Shown here: positions 1-9,216 of the stretch, piece by piece
How the letters are laid out: every line of letters begins with the position of its first letter
Position numbering within the stretch: the stretch's first letter is position 1
Source of the DNA: Bhargavaea massiliensis
GTDB taxonomy: Bacteria > Bacillota > Bacilli > Bacillales_A > Planococcaceae
Length of the DNA stretch: 64,000 nucleotides
Assembly (NCBI RefSeq): GCF_018390575.1
Contig: NZ_JAHBCJ010000006.1
Coordinates: forward strand, 186,001 to 250,000
Direction: 5' to 3'
Position numbers and translations under genes: made by a program
Notes under the pieces: model-generated
What the model was told of the DNA's origin: nothing
Database searches by the model: none
The model's input: only the letters and a program-made list of their open reading frames with translations

Positions 1-783
1 GACGGCAAGCGTCTTGAGTCCGCGGATCATGAGCCATGCATCAAATGGGGAGACGATCCCCCCGAAGTCTTTCTGAACGGTCATCCGGATCCGGCCGATC
101 TCCTCCTCGTCAGCACCGACCAGAAGGCCCGCAATCACATCACCGTGACCATTGATATACTTGGTTGCGCTGTGAAGGACAAAATCCGCGCCGAGTTCGA
201 TCGGATTTTGGAAATACGGTGAGCAGAAGGTGTTATCAACAATGACTTTGAGGCCGTGGCGCCGGGCGACACTGACGGCCGCGCGGATATCGGCCACTTC
301 CATCGTTGGATTGACCGGTGTCTCGATGTAAATGACTCTCGTTTCCGGCGTGACCTGGCGCTCGATCTCTGCTTCCGTCCTCATCGGAATCAAGTTGTGC
401 GTGATGCCGTATTTCTCTTTCAGGATATTCAGCAGGCCGAATGTACAGCCGTAGATTCCCCTTGTGCAAAGTATATGGTCGCCTGCCTTCGTGGCATGTA
501 CGAGGACGGCGCTGACTGCCGCCATGCCCGAACCGAACGCAAGAGCGCCCGCCCCTTTTTCCAAAGCGGCAATACGTTCCTCCAATACCCTGACGGTAGG
601 ATTCGTCAGCCTGGAATAAATATTGCCCGCTTCTTCCCCGGCAAACCGGGCCGCCCCGGAAGCTGCATCAGGGAAAACATAGGTGGAGGTCTGATAAAGC
701 GGAACCGCCAAACTGTCCTGGTGGTCGTGCGGATCATGGCCTTCGTGAATGATGAGTGTATCCCGGTGGACCTTCTTTTCCAT
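1..783 (-). CDS. megL: Methionine gamma-lyase, C-terminal part cut off by window edge
   Basis: PLP-dependent Cys/Met-metabolism enzyme that cleaves L-methionine to methanethiol, 2-oxobutyrate and ammonia. The first 261 codons of a protein normally near 400 residues are present, read from ATG at 783 with an AGGAGG eight bases upstream. Visible family features are the YSRLTNPT segment, the GSGMAA phosphate-binding region, the IYIETPVNPT strand and the PLP lysine in SATKYINGHGD. The YGCTF motif carries the cysteine typical of methionine gamma-lyase, whereas cystathionine lyases usually lack it, so I prefer that activity; cystathionine gamma-lyase or O-acetylhomoserine sulfhydrylase remain possible. 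It is transcribed divergently from rpsD and its end lies outside the window. Confidence 0.85.
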   Translation of the reverse strand, partial: MEKKVHRDTLIIHEGHDPHDHQDSLAVPLYQTSTYVFPDAASGAARFAGEEAGNIYSRLTNPTVRVLEERIAALEKGAGALAFGSGMAAVSAVLVHATKAGDHILCTRGIYGCTFGLLNILKEKYGITHNLIPMRTEAEIERQVTPETRVIYIETPVNPTMEVADIRAAVSVARRHGLKVIVDNTFCSPYFQNPIELGADFVLHSATKYINGHGDVIAGLLVGADEEEIGRIRMTVQKDFGGIVSPFDAWLMIRGLKTLAV

Positions 784-864
784 CGTTGCCCCTCCTCTTT
801 TGAAAGCGCTATCATTTACTGCTATTATATCTTTATAGTCCCAAAAAGGAAACCATCCTTGTTC

Positions 865-893
865 TTGACTTCCACCTACCCGCAGGGTATGAT
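865..893 (+). promoter_or_regulatory. Sigma-A promoter of rpsD
   Basis: TTGACT at 865-870 and TATGAT at 888-893 are separated by 17 bases, a near-consensus housekeeping promoter. It would start a leader of about 310 nt before rpsD. Confidence 0.85.
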
Positions 894-899
894 AGTCGT

Positions 900-1205
900 T
901 GTGTAAAATAAACGCAGCAGTTGTGTGAGCAGGGCTGTTCATTTTATCCCTTTACCGAAAAGCCCAAGGCGGCTGCTAAGAGGTGACACGCATAAGAGTG
1001 GGCGACAGAGCGAATCTTGATTCGCGGCGCAGCACGGCTTATGACCCGAACCTCTGCCGCCTGGAGCTGGACAATGTCCGGGTAAACGGTGCATCGCGTA
1101 ACCCTTGGCTGCTGGGGCGAAGGTGCAAGATGATGAAATGGCACCGTGTTTGAACACATCTGGTTTTTATTTTACTCAAAATAAAACCAACTTAAGAGGA
1201 GGAGT
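900..1205 (+). ncRNA. Long structured 5' leader of rpsD, probable S4 autoregulatory element
   Basis: About 310 nt lie between the promoter and the rpsD start with no convincing coding sequence. The RNA can fold strongly: AGGCGGC near 967 pairs with GCCGCCT near 1055, AGAGGT with ACCTCT just inside, CATAAG with CTTATG further in, and GGTGC with GCACC near 1118-1145. There is no T-box sequence and no SAM-box core. In B. subtilis rpsD is controlled by its own product S4 through a structured leader, which is the natural assignment. The identity as an S4 target is inference; the folding and length are seen directly. Confidence 0.6.
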
Positions 1206-1210
1206 CATCC

Positions 1211-1813
1211 ATGGCTCGCTACACAGGTCCATCTTGGAAAATCTCCCGCCGCCTCGGTATTTCCCTGAGCGGTACGGGCAAAGAACTCGAAAAACGTCCT
1301 TACGCTCCAGGCCCGCACGGCCCGAACCAGCGTAAAAAACTCTCGGAATACGGCATGCAGCTTCAAGAGAAGCAAAAACTCCGTCACATGTACGGTGTCA
1401 ACGAGCGCCAATTCCACACACTGTTCCTCCGTGCAGGCAAAATGCCTGGTAAGCACGGCGAAAACTTCATGATCCTGCTTGAAACGCGCCTCGACAACGT
1501 CGTGTACCGCATGGGCCTTGCCCGCACACGCCGCCAGGCACGCCAGCTCGTCAACCACGGCCACGTCCTCGTTGACGGCAAGCGCGTCGACATCCCGTCG
1601 TACCGCGTAGCGCCTGGCCAGGAAATCGCACTCCGCGAGCGTTCCCAGAACCTGTCGGCTGTCAACGAAGCGATCGAAGCGACAAACTTCGTTCCTGACT
1701 ACGTGACATTCGATGCGGAAGCGAAGAAAGGCACATTCGTCCGCCTTCCTGAGCGCAGCGAACTCGCTGCAGAGATCAACGAAGCGCTGATCGTTGAATT
1801 CTACAACCGCTAA
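1211..1813 (+). CDS. rpsD: 30S ribosomal protein S4
   Basis: Primary 16S rRNA-binding protein that nucleates assembly of the 30S body and, in Bacillus, represses its own synthesis. The 200 residues match the usual length. The N-terminal domain runs to about residue 90 ([10 protein letters not shown] start, the PYAPGPHGP segment) and the S4 RNA-binding domain covers about residues 92-155, including the [21 protein letters not shown] region. The start ATG at 1211 follows AGAGGAGG at a normal distance. It stands alone between a strong promoter with a long leader and a strong terminator. Codon use is highly biased (CGC, CTC, GAA), as expected for a highly expressed gene. Confidence 0.99.
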   Translation: MARYTGPSWKISRRLGISLSGTGKELEKRPYAPGPHGPNQRKKLSEYGMQLQEKQKLRHMYGVNERQFHTLFLRAGKMPGKHGENFMILLETRLDNVVYRMGLARTRRQARQLVNHGHVLVDGKRVDIPSYRVAPGQEIALRERSQNLSAVNEAIEATNFVPDYVTFDAEAKKGTFVRLPERSELAAEINEALIVEFYNR

Positions 1814-1827
1814 TCAGCTTTTACAGA

Positions 1828-1870
1828 CTGCAGACAAAGTGAGGTCCTCCTCCTTGTCTGCAGTTTTTTT
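1828..1870 (+). terminator. Intrinsic terminator of rpsD
   Basis: CTGCAGACAA (1828-1837) pairs with TTGTCTGCAG (1854-1863), followed by seven T residues. The same stem core recurs in two other terminators of this window. Confidence 0.9.
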
Positions 1871-2244
1871 GTGTTTGCATTTAATGATGAAAAAAGGTTT
1901 CTGTTTTCGAAACCACAGGAAGCGATGTCTAAATTCTATGCAGTAAAAAATCCTTCGGATTTCCGCTGCAGATTCTTACTTACCAAAACTGAGTTTTGGT
2001 AGCAGGAAGAGCTTTGAAGGCCAACGCTGCTGCTTTGGCCACAGACGCCATTGTCCGTGACGGCGCCCGCTAGTCCCGGGTGTTGCTTCAGCCAATGCCA
2101 ACAAGCAGATTGGCATCTGCGTGCAACAACGCAAGCGTTGCGGAGTCAATTATTGCTTTAATCGACCCTAATGTTCGTCATCTCACTCCTTCGCTGCCCT
2201 CTCCCCTTCTGATACAATCTGTTTAGAAGAACGGAGGGGTTGCA
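1871..2244. other. Unexplained structured intergenic region
   Basis: No credible gene. Several hairpins are visible: CCAAAAC-TGA-GTTTTGG near 1984-2000, nested GTTGC/GCAAC (2082-2086 with 2123-2127) around ATGCCA/TGGCAT (2095-2100 with 2111-2116), and the palindrome CAACGC-AA-GCGTTG at 2127-2140. A possible -10 element, TACAAT, stands near 2213 and would serve the following gene. It could be a decayed repeat or a small RNA on either strand; nothing decides between these. Confidence 0.4.
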
Positions 2245-3057
2245 ATGAAGCTTGTTTCCATATGCCCGAGCAATACGGAATTGCTTGCGTACCTTGGTTT
2301 GGATGCGCAGCTTGTAGGGGTGGATGATTTTTCTGATTGGCCGGCGTCCGTTTCGGAGTTGCCGAAGCTCGGGCCGGATCTGTCGATCGACCTGGACCGT
2401 CTCGAGGTACTTGAGCCAGATCTGGTCCTCGCGTCACTCAGCGTCCCGGGTATGGAGAAGAATGTGGAGGGGCTTGAAAACCGTGGTATTCCTCATCTCG
2501 TCACCAATCCGCAGAGTCTTGAGGATATTGCAGGAGACTTGGTGACCGTTGGACGGGCATGTGGGATTGAAGATCTGGCTAGTCAGACCGCTCGGGAATA
2601 CTTGGACTTCATCAGTGAGCTTGAAAACCGCTCGAAATTAACAACAGACAGGCCGTCGCTGTACTGGGAATGGTGGCCGAAGCCGGTATTCACACCCGGC
2701 AGCATCAACTGGCTTACGGAAATCAGCCGGATCGCGGGCGGGCGCAATTTATATGAAGACGTTGAGCTTGCCAGCGTCCAGACAGACTGGGAAGATGTGG
2801 CCTCCCGTGATCCGGACAGGATTTTGCTCGCGTGGGTCGGTGTCCGTACTGAAAAGATCCGTCCGGAGCTGCTGTTAAAACGGCCAGGCTGGCCGGAGCT
2901 TCGATCAGTGCGCGATGGACAGGTCGATGTCATGGAGGAATGGCTCTACTGCCGCCCGTCACCGCGCCTGCTGGAAGGTGCGCTGAAACTCGGCAACATG
3001 CTTCATCCGAAACTATATGGAGATCTCCGTCTGCCCGGTTGGGTCCAAGGGGTGTGA
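2245..3057 (+). CDS. Cobalamin-binding / BtuF-like periplasmic-binding-fold protein without signal peptide
   Basis: Helical-backbone metal-receptor fold (PF01497 type, the fold of BtuF and FhuD). Of its 270 residues, the N-terminal lobe has the MKLVSICPSNTELLAYLGL start and the VGVDDFSDWP segment, and the C-terminal lobe has GSINWLTEISRIAGG and the VDVMEEWLYCRPSPRL ending. Unlike transporter-associated members it starts directly in the fold, with neither a signal peptide nor a lipobox, so it is predicted to be cytoplasmic. There is no adjacent permease or ATPase. Such free-standing proteins are usually annotated as cobalamin-binding; the ligand is unproven. ATG at 2245 follows GGAGGGG. Confidence 0.8.
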   Translation: MKLVSICPSNTELLAYLGLDAQLVGVDDFSDWPASVSELPKLGPDLSIDLDRLEVLEPDLVLASLSVPGMEKNVEGLENRGIPHLVTNPQSLEDIAGDLVTVGRACGIEDLASQTAREYLDFISELENRSKLTTDRPSLYWEWWPKPVFTPGSINWLTEISRIAGGRNLYEDVELASVQTDWEDVASRDPDRILLAWVGVRTEKIRPELLLKRPGWPELRSVRDGQVDVMEEWLYCRPSPRLLEGALKLGNMLHPKLYGDLRLPGWVQGV

Positions 3058-3070
3058 ATTAAACGGAAAT

Positions 3071-3109
3071 AGCCCCTGTGGACACTTCAAGGTCCGCAGG
3101 GGCTGTTCA
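3071..3109. terminator. Bidirectional terminator between the BtuF-like gene and the alanyl-tRNA editing gene
   Basis: AGCCCCTGTGGAC (3071-3083) pairs with GTCCGCAGGGGCT (3092-3104) with one mismatch. It lies between two convergent stop codons. Confidence 0.75.
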
Positions 3110-4288
3110 TTAGTTTTCTATGGATGAGGCCATCACAGAAAGAAGCTCTTCCGCAGTAAGGGATGTATCTCCCCCACCCTGTACAAAAGTCTCGCTTCCG
3201 CCGCCTTTTCCGCCGGTTGCTTCAAGCGCAGCGGCGGCCACCTGTTTCATGGAAACCGCGGCTTCACTGCCGCACGCGGCGACAAACTGCAGTTTTCCAC
3301 CGTTCCGTACAGCAAGCAGGACGATGGCATCTTCCCGCGCAGCCGCGGCAGCCCTGCCCAGTTTCTGCAGGACTGCGATCGGGCGGTCTTTGAAGGATGC
3401 CTTTACCAACGGCCCGGTGGTGACAAGAGATTGCGCCTCCATTTCAAGCAGCCGGTCTTCCGCTTCCGCAAGCTGCTTTTCAAAAACACGGTTCGTATCA
3501 AGAAGCCTTCTGATCGCCTCTGCAGTTTCTTCTGCCGGCACGCTCAGCAATCCGACCGCTTCCTTGAGGATCCGATTCTTTTTCCCGAGCTGATCGAGGA
3601 TCCGATTGCCGCAGACGAAATGGACACGGGTTTTCTTTCTCACCCTTTCCATCCCGAGAATCTTCAGCTGGCCGACTTCTCCCGTGGAGTATGGATGCGT
3701 CCCGCCGCACCCGTTGTAATCGTAATTCGGGATGATGACAAGCCGGATTTCCCCGTCCACCGCAATTTCCTTCCTTAGGCGGTCCCGGTCCAGCTCCTCT
3801 TCCGTCACCCAGCGGGTTTCGATCTCCCGGTTTTCACGGATGATTTCATTTGCCCGCTTCTCGGCAGCTTCCAACTGCTCATCGATCAGGTGCTCGGTAT
3901 CCAGATCAATCGCTACGATTTCACTGCCCAGATGAAAGCTGACCGTCGAACAGCCTGCCGTCTCAATGAAGGCGGCCGTCAGGATATGCTGGCCCGTATG
4001 CTGCTGCATATGGTCGTGGCGACGTGTCCAGTCAATTTTGCCTGAAGCGACAAGCGCATTCAGCGGTTCTTCCACATAGTGGCGGATCTCTCCATCCCTT
4101 TCTTCCACATCCGTCACCCGGATGCCGTTCAGCTTACCGGTATCATGCGGCTGGCCGCCACCCGTCGGATAAAAAGCGGTGTTTTCAAGCACGGCAAACG
4201 GCCTGCCGTCTTCCACCCCTTCCCGGATGACATTTGCCTTGAAGGTGGTCCGGTAAGGATCTTTATAGTACAGACGGTTTTTCAGAAT
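3110..4288 (-). CDS. Alanyl-tRNA editing protein (AlaX/DHHA1 type) with probable ATT or CTG start
   Basis: Free-standing deacylase that hydrolyses mischarged Ser- or Gly-tRNA(Ala) in the cytoplasm. Domain order is an AlaRS-like beta-barrel with the NTAFYPTGGGQP signature, a tRNA_SAD core with zinc ligands in HTGQH and CGGTH, a coiled-coil stretch near residues 240-290, and a C-terminal DHHA1 domain ending in the GGKGGGSETFVQGGG loop. The first ATG/GTG/TTG in frame is GTG at 4216, but family homology clearly continues upstream (LYYKDPYRTTFKANVIREG). Upstream of that only ATT (4288) and CTG (4285) can start before the stop at 4321, and AAGGAGGG sits at 4303-4296, seven bases before the ATT. I therefore place the start at 4288 (392 residues); the codon choice is inference. 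Confidence 0.85.
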   Translation of the reverse strand: MLKNRLYYKDPYRTTFKANVIREGVEDGRPFAVLENTAFYPTGGGQPHDTGKLNGIRVTDVEERDGEIRHYVEEPLNALVASGKIDWTRRHDHMQQHTGQHILTAAFIETAGCSTVSFHLGSEIVAIDLDTEHLIDEQLEAAEKRANEIIRENREIETRWVTEEELDRDRLRKEIAVDGEIRLVIIPNYDYNGCGGTHPYSTGEVGQLKILGMERVRKKTRVHFVCGNRILDQLGKKNRILKEAVGLLSVPAEETAEAIRRLLDTNRVFEKQLAEAEDRLLEMEAQSLVTTGPLVKASFKDRPIAVLQKLGRAAAAAREDAIVLLAVRNGGKLQFVAACGSEAAVSMKQVAAAALEATGGKGGGSETFVQGGGDTSLTAEELLSVMASSIEN

Positions 4289-4331
4289 GGGAATTCCCTC
4301 CTTGCATCCCGGTCTCGCTCAGGCGCCCCGG

Positions 4332-5600
<1,269 letters not shown>

Positions 5601-5609
5601 TCATCCCTC

Positions 5610-5860
5610 CAGAAAATAATAAAAGCCCCTGCGGATCCTAAGATCCTGCAGGGGCGCTGATTCCATCAACGCGGTACCACCCGGCTTGGGAAGCGCAAAC
5701 CGCTTCCCCGCTTATGCATGATAACGCCATGCCGGCGCCTTGCTCCGGGGCTGTAATTCACGAATCGTCCGCCGGACAGCTTTCACCAGCCGCTGCCTCT
5801 CTGATCGCTCGGCGGACGGCGCTACTGCGGCCCCATCCTCGCTCGGTAATGATTTAATAA
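5610..5860 (-). promoter_or_regulatory. T-box riboswitch of tyrS (Tyr specifier UAC)
   Basis: On the minus strand the T-box sequence GGGTGGTACCGCG (plus 5669-5681) precedes a terminator stem GCCCCTGC/GCAGGGGC (5633-5657) and a T-rich tail. Stem I features are present: the AGAGAG motif and GGTGAAAGCTG distal loop, and a specifier loop reading GAATTACAG, in which TAC (plus 5753-5755) is a tyrosine codon. Uncharged tRNA(Tyr) would stabilise the antiterminator and allow tyrS transcription. Confidence 0.93.
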
Positions 5861-5865
5861 TCCTC

Positions 5866-5893
5866 ATTCTATCCGAATCCGGAACGATGTCAA
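5866..5893 (-). promoter_or_regulatory. Sigma-A promoter of tyrS
   Basis: On the minus strand TTGACA (5893-5888) and TAGAAT (5871-5866) are 16 bases apart, just upstream of the T-box leader. Confidence 0.8.
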
Positions 5894-5919
5894 TACTGAT
5901 TTCTCCCCCTGTCGCAATA

Positions 5920-5928
5920 TGGTATAAT
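5920..5928 (+). promoter_or_regulatory. Extended -10 promoter of the penicillin-binding protein gene
   Basis: TGGTATAAT at 5920-5928 is an extended -10 element with no good -35 partner. It lies back-to-back with the tyrS promoter, about 30 bp away. Confidence 0.6.
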
Positions 5929-5954
5929 ATGACGAGATTTTAAGGGGGGATCCT

Positions 5955-8900
5955 GTGGAGAGAAAAAATCCATTTAAATATATAGAAGAGAAAGTCGCGG
6001 AGTTCCAGGAATCGCAATGGGGCAGGCGGCTCAGGATTGGATCGGGCGTCACCTGGAACCTCCTCCTCCTCTTCGCGGTCACGGGCATCCTGCTCGGGAT
6101 CTTCGCCGGTTCGGCCGGAGCGGGTTATTTCGCTTCGCTCGTGAACAAAGAACCGCTCCGCACAAAGGAAGAAATGAGGCAGACGGTCCTGACCTATGAA
6201 GAAACGTCCGAATTGTACTTTGCTGACGGAGTCTACCTCGGCAAAGTCAATGCGGACATCGAGCGCAGGGAGACCAAGCTCGGCGACGTCTCCCCTTATC
6301 TCATCAATGCAGTGCTCGCGACAGAGGATGAGTACTTTGATGATCATGAAGGGATTGTCCCGAAAGCGATACTCCGGGGTCTGTTCCAGGACGTGACGAA
6401 CGCCGACTCGCAGACCGGGGGCTCGACGCTGACACAGCAGCTGATCAAAAACCAGATTCTCACGAACGAGGTTTCCTACGAACGGAAAGCCAAGGAGATC
6501 CTGCTGGCGATGCGTCTTGAAAAATTCATGAAAAAAGAAGAGATCCTTGAGGCGTACCTGAACATCATTCCATATGGACGGAATGCGTCCGGCCAAAACA
6601 TCGCCGGTGTCGCCACAGCAGCGGAGGGCCTGTTCGGAGTTACCCAGAAGGAACTCAACCTTCCGCAGGCCGCTTATATCGCGGGTCTTCCGCAGGCGCC
6701 CTTCCTCTATACCCCGTTTTACTCGGGTCAGCGTGGAATGAAGACACCGGAAGAACTGGAACCGGGCATTGAGCGGATGAAAACCGTTTTATACAGGATG
6801 AAGGAGACCGGCTATATCTCAAAGGAAGAGTATGAGCAGGCTGTTGTCTACGACATCACAAAAGACTTTAAAAAGCCTGAAAAGCGCGCGACGGAACGAT
6901 ATCCGTTCCTGACCCCCGAAATCCAGCTGAATGCCGTGGAGATCCTAGCAAAAATCCTTGCGGAAAAAGACGGAATCGACCCGGCAAGGCTTGACGAAGA
7001 ATCCGAGCTTCGCGCCAAGTACAAGCAACTGGCCAGCCGGGACTTGGAAACAGGCGGTTACCGAATCCACTCGACGATCAAAAAAGACCTGTATGACCGC
7101 TTCCAAGAGATTAAAAACAACTTCGAGTATTACGGTCCGACACTGACCGAGACAGAGGTCGACAGCGAGACGGGTGAACCGGTCGAGAAGTTACATCCTG
7201 TCGAAGTCGGCTCTATGGCAGTGGAAAACGGGTCCGGCCGCATTCTTGCTTTCGTTGGCGGACGTGACCATCAGATCGAACAGACCAACCACGCCACCAA
7301 CGCTTTCCGGCAGGTCGGATCTTCAATCAAGCCGCTTCTCGTATATGGTCCCGCGATTGAATTCGGCCATATCGGTGCCGGCAGCCCCGTCGTGGACGTC
7401 TGGGCCAAAATCGGCAGCTGGACACCAAAGAACTTCATCGCTTCCCGCCAGTACGGGATTGTTCCTGCGCGCGAAGCGCTTGCCAAGTCGTATAACCTGG
7501 CTGCCGTCCGGACGCTCGGCAAGATTGCGGACAAAGATCCGACACAGTTCCTCGACAAGATGGGCTACGACCGCATCCTAGATACCCAGCGGAACGTCCC
7601 TTCGGCGGCATTGGGTGTTTACTCGGCATCTGTCCAACAGAATGTCGGCGGATTCTCCACCCTCGCCAATGGCGGCAAGTATGTAGAACCGTATATGATT
7701 GAGCGGATTGAGGACAGTGAAGGAAATCTCGTCTACGAACACAAGACCGAGCCCGTCGAGGTGTTCAGTCCGCAGACCGCTTATATCGTGACAGACATGC
7801 TCAGGGATACCGTTACATCCGGCACGGCCACCATCATGAGACAGGATTTGAACTTCCGTCCGGACATTGCAGCAAAAAGTGGAACGACCGACAACTTTAA
7901 AGATGTGTGGTTGATGGGATACAACCCGAACGTCACGCTCGGTGTCTGGCTCGGCTATGACAACGAGAAAAAGTATAAGCTCGGCAGAATGACATCGCGT
8001 GACCTGCAGCCAAGCACTAGGGTGAACAAACTGTTCGCGCGGCTCATGAACGGCATGAATGAAGTGGCACCGGACATTGTGGGGGCCGGAGAACGGTTCC
8101 AGCAGCCGGAAGGCGTCGTCAGCCGCTCGTTCTGCGGCATCTCCGGGCTTGCCCCATCAAAGGCCTGCCAGGCTGCCGGCCTTGTAAGGGCAGACTTGTT
8201 CAACGCACACACATTCGTTCCTAACAAACCTGACGATAGCTTCGGCGGTACATCTGGAGGAGCTTATGTCATTGCTGGCGGCACCCGCTACCAGGCACTG
8301 CCTTCGACTCCTAAGGAATTTGTCCGGAGCGGCGCCGCAGGCATCAGCAAGGATTTTGTTGACCGCATGCTCGCCCCTTACGGCGGTGATCCGGCCGGGC
8401 TCTTCCCGAACGGATCCAGGTTCGGAAGCAATATTGTTTCTGCCCAAAGTTATAGCGGTATCGCCGGTGCACCGGTCGCACCGGGCGCGGCTCGCTCAGG
8501 AAGCAATATCACCTGGAGCAACTCCCCTTCGGCAGATGTGGTCGGCTACTATGTGTACAAAGACGGCGCCAAGATTGCATCCGTAGCATACGGCGGCTCC
8601 TACAGCGTCAGTGCGTCCGCGCCGGGCTCCTATAGCGTCCGTGCCGTCGATATCACCGGAGAACTGTCCGGCCCATCCAATGTCATCAAGATTGATGCTC
8701 CTGAACCTAAGGAAAAACCTAAAGAAGAGCAAAAAGACAAAAAGCCTCAGGAAAATAAACCTTCAGAATCCGGAGACGACAAGAAACCTGCTGACAAAAA
8801 AGAAGAAGATAAAAAGCCGGAAAAAGACCAATCCGATAACAATCAGGACGGCAACAACAGTGGGGGCGACAGCAAGGAAGACGGCGATAACGGCAACGGA

Positions 8901-8975
8901 AATGACGAGAACAATGGCGGCAACAAAGACAACGGAAATAATGGTAATGGCGGGAACAGCGGCAACGGCGGCTGA
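5955..8975 (+). CDS. Class A penicillin-binding protein (transglycosylase/transpeptidase) with FN3 domain and charged tail
   Basis: Bifunctional peptidoglycan synthase: it polymerises lipid II and cross-links stem peptides outside the membrane. After a short cytoplasmic start and one membrane helix (about residues 36-58) come the GT51 domain, with the catalytic-glutamate motif EDEYFDDHEG near 122 and GGSTLTQQLIKN near 155, and the transpeptidase domain, with SxxK in SSIKP near 456, SYN near 511 and KSGT near 640. A fibronectin-III-like domain occupies about 840-915. The last 90 residues are low-complexity, first Lys/Glu/Pro-rich and then Asn/Gly/Asp-rich. Length is 1006 residues, long for PBP1 mainly because of this tail. 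The start is GTG at 5955 after AAGGGGGG. It is a stand-alone transcription unit. Confidence 0.95.
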   Translation: MERKNPFKYIEEKVAEFQESQWGRRLRIGSGVTWNLLLLFAVTGILLGIFAGSAGAGYFASLVNKEPLRTKEEMRQTVLTYEETSELYFADGVYLGKVNADIERRETKLGDVSPYLINAVLATEDEYFDDHEGIVPKAILRGLFQDVTNADSQTGGSTLTQQLIKNQILTNEVSYERKAKEILLAMRLEKFMKKEEILEAYLNIIPYGRNASGQNIAGVATAAEGLFGVTQKELNLPQAAYIAGLPQAPFLYTPFYSGQRGMKTPEELEPGIERMKTVLYRMKETGYISKEEYEQAVVYDITKDFKKPEKRATERYPFLTPEIQLNAVEILAKILAEKDGIDPARLDEESELRAKYKQLASRDLETGGYRIHSTIKKDLYDRFQEIKNNFEYYGPTLTETEVDSETGEPVEKLHPVEVGSMAVENGSGRILAFVGGRDHQIEQTNHATNAFRQVGSSIKPLLVYGPAIEFGHIGAGSPVVDVWAKIGSWTPKNFIASRQYGIVPAREALAKSYNLAAVRTLGKIADKDPTQFLDKMGYDRILDTQRNVPSAALGVYSASVQQNVGGFSTLANGGKYVEPYMIERIEDSEGNLVYEHKTEPVEVFSPQTAYIVTDMLRDTVTSGTATIMRQDLNFRPDIAAKSGTTDNFKDVWLMGYNPNVTLGVWLGYDNEKKYKLGRMTSRDLQPSTRVNKLFARLMNGMNEVAPDIVGAGERFQQPEGVVSRSFCGISGLAPSKACQAAGLVRADLFNAHTFVPNKPDDSFGGTSGGAYVIAGGTRYQALPSTPKEFVRSGAAGISKDFVDRMLAPYGGDPAGLFPNGSRFGSNIVSAQSYSGIAGAPVAPGAARSGSNITWSNSPSADVVGYYVYKDGAKIASVAYGGSYSVSASAPGSYSVRAVDITGELSGPSNVIKIDAPEPKEKPKEEQKDKKPQENKPSESGDDKKPADKKEEDKKPEKDQSDNNQDGNNSGGDSKEDGDNGNGNDENNGGNKDNGNNGNGGNSGNGG

Positions 8976-8991
8976 TTCCCACGCCCCTCAC

Positions 8992-9020
8992 CCGGCATCC
9001 CACAAGGATGCCGGTTTTTT
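8992..9020 (+). terminator. Intrinsic terminator of the penicillin-binding protein gene
   Basis: CCGGCATCC (8992-9000) pairs with GGATGCCGG (9006-9014), followed by six T residues. Confidence 0.9.
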
Positions 9021-9047
9021 CATTCTCAGTGCTTATCGTCTGTATGC

Positions 9048-9093
9048 AAAAAAGCTGCAGACAAAGGAGCCATTCGCTCACTTTGTCTGCAGC
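9048..9093 (-). terminator. Intrinsic terminator of acsA
   Basis: A perfect 13-bp stem GCTGCAGACAAAG (9054-9066) / CTTTGTCTGCAGC (9081-9093) with a T-run on the minus strand. It shares its core with the rpsD terminator. Confidence 0.85.
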
Positions 9094-9105
9094 CCTCGCT
9101 GGGTA

Positions 9106-9207
9106 TTTGTCGACGTTTCGGGAGAGTATGTCAACGTCTCAGCTGAGTATGTTAACATCTTAACCTGGTACGTGAACGTCTCAACCGAATATACCCGCCT
9201 CTCCGTA
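9106..9207. repeat. Degenerate 21-bp tandem array A
   Basis: Four consecutive 21-bp units start at 9106, 9127, 9148 and 9169, and a partial fifth starts at 9190. The core is TATGTnAACGTCT. The period is exact although the units differ at several positions. Because 21 is divisible by three the stretch stays open and reads as heptads such as YVNVSAE and YVNVSTE, but there is no start or ribosome site. It lies between the acsA stop codon and the acsA terminator. Confidence 0.75.
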
Positions 9208-9216
9208 TCTGTTCCA

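Noticed and set aside
9106-9207. Arrays A-D as CRISPR or as encoded proteins
   Set aside because: Units are 21 bp with no spacers or cas genes, and none of the open heptad frames has a start codon with a ribosome site. They are better treated as non-coding tandem repeats.
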